Shown: positions 5,872 through 5,928 of the stretch, piece by piece
Layout: each line of letters begins with the position of its first letter
Numbering within the stretch: the first letter of the stretch is position 1
Assembly: GCA_964352225.1 (NCBI GenBank)
Contig: CAYGRM010000403.1
Location: 1 to 5,928, forward strand
Direction: 5' to 3'
DNA from: CAJQQY01 sp964352225
GTDB taxonomy: Bacteria; Bacteroidota; Bacteroidia; Chitinophagales; Saprospiraceae
Length of the DNA: 5,928 bases
Notes under the pieces: generated by a model
Databases searched by the model: none
What the model saw: the letters and a program-made list of their open reading frames with translations, nothing else
What the model was told of the DNA's origin: nothing
Made by a program: the position numbers and the translations under genes

Positions 5872-5928
5872 ATGGGTTGGATATTGATTTTTTTAGGATA
5901 TGTTGGAATATTTTTAGACCATAAATAC
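5872..5928 (+). CDS. Possible N-terminus of a divergent membrane protein, cut by the window edge
   Basis: An ATG at 5872 opens 19 codons without a stop to the right edge, reading MGWILIFLGYVGIFLDHKY, which looks like the start of a membrane helix. A purine-rich GGAAGAG lies just upstream. The frame is open back to 5788, so the start is not fixed by a nearby stop. Two minus-strand frames are also open to the edge, ending with stops at 5829-5831 and 5849-5851, and either could be the tail of an upstream gene. The first of these would sit just before the weak terminator-like stem at 5801-5820. I cannot choose between these readings from this fragment. Confidence 0.25.
   Translation, partial: MGWILIFLGYVGIFLDHKY

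Overview
The window reads as a chromosomal stretch from an AT-rich member of the Bacteroidota, possibly Saprospiria or Chitinophagia. The grounds are the gene set (ExbB, two consecutive ExbD proteins, then a TonB/TolA-like transducer), A-rich sequence with no clear Shine-Dalgarno motif before any of the intact genes, and word-repetitive intergenic hairpins. No tRNA, rRNA, CRISPR array, transposase or phage gene was found.

All six intact genes lie on the minus strand, so transcription runs from high to low coordinates. First comes a proton-motive-force transduction cluster: exbB (4976-5665), a first exbD (4495-4893), a second exbD (4005-4406) and a tonB/tolA-like energy transducer (2834-3811). 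ExbB and ExbD form the inner-membrane motor. The transducer has the SxxxH transmembrane motif that couples to this motor, a long periplasmic region and a TonB-like C-terminal domain. The cluster is closed by a strong minus-strand intrinsic terminator (2771-2812). folC (1464-2768; folylpolyglutamate/dihydrofolate synthase) starts almost directly after that terminator. Next is a multi-pass membrane protein that looks like a GT-C-type glycosyltransferase (73-1356).

The gaps hold much of the unusual material. Two neighbouring gaps in the exb cluster each contain a different inverted repeat (4420-4490 and 4902-4956). A third repeat of CCACCACAGATT type (1366-1443) lies between folC and the membrane protein and overlaps the longest possible N-terminus of that protein. 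The 193-bp gap before the transducer gene (3812-4004) is AT-rich and has only a weak promoter-like match. The last 263 bp (5666-5928) form the AT-rich region upstream of exbB; several short frames run off the right edge there and none is decisive.

I see no strong evidence for a wholly new system. The best leads are the paired intergenic hairpins, the near-identical 5' ends of the two exbD genes at DNA level, the terminator that touches the folC start, and the repeat at the start of the membrane-protein gene.
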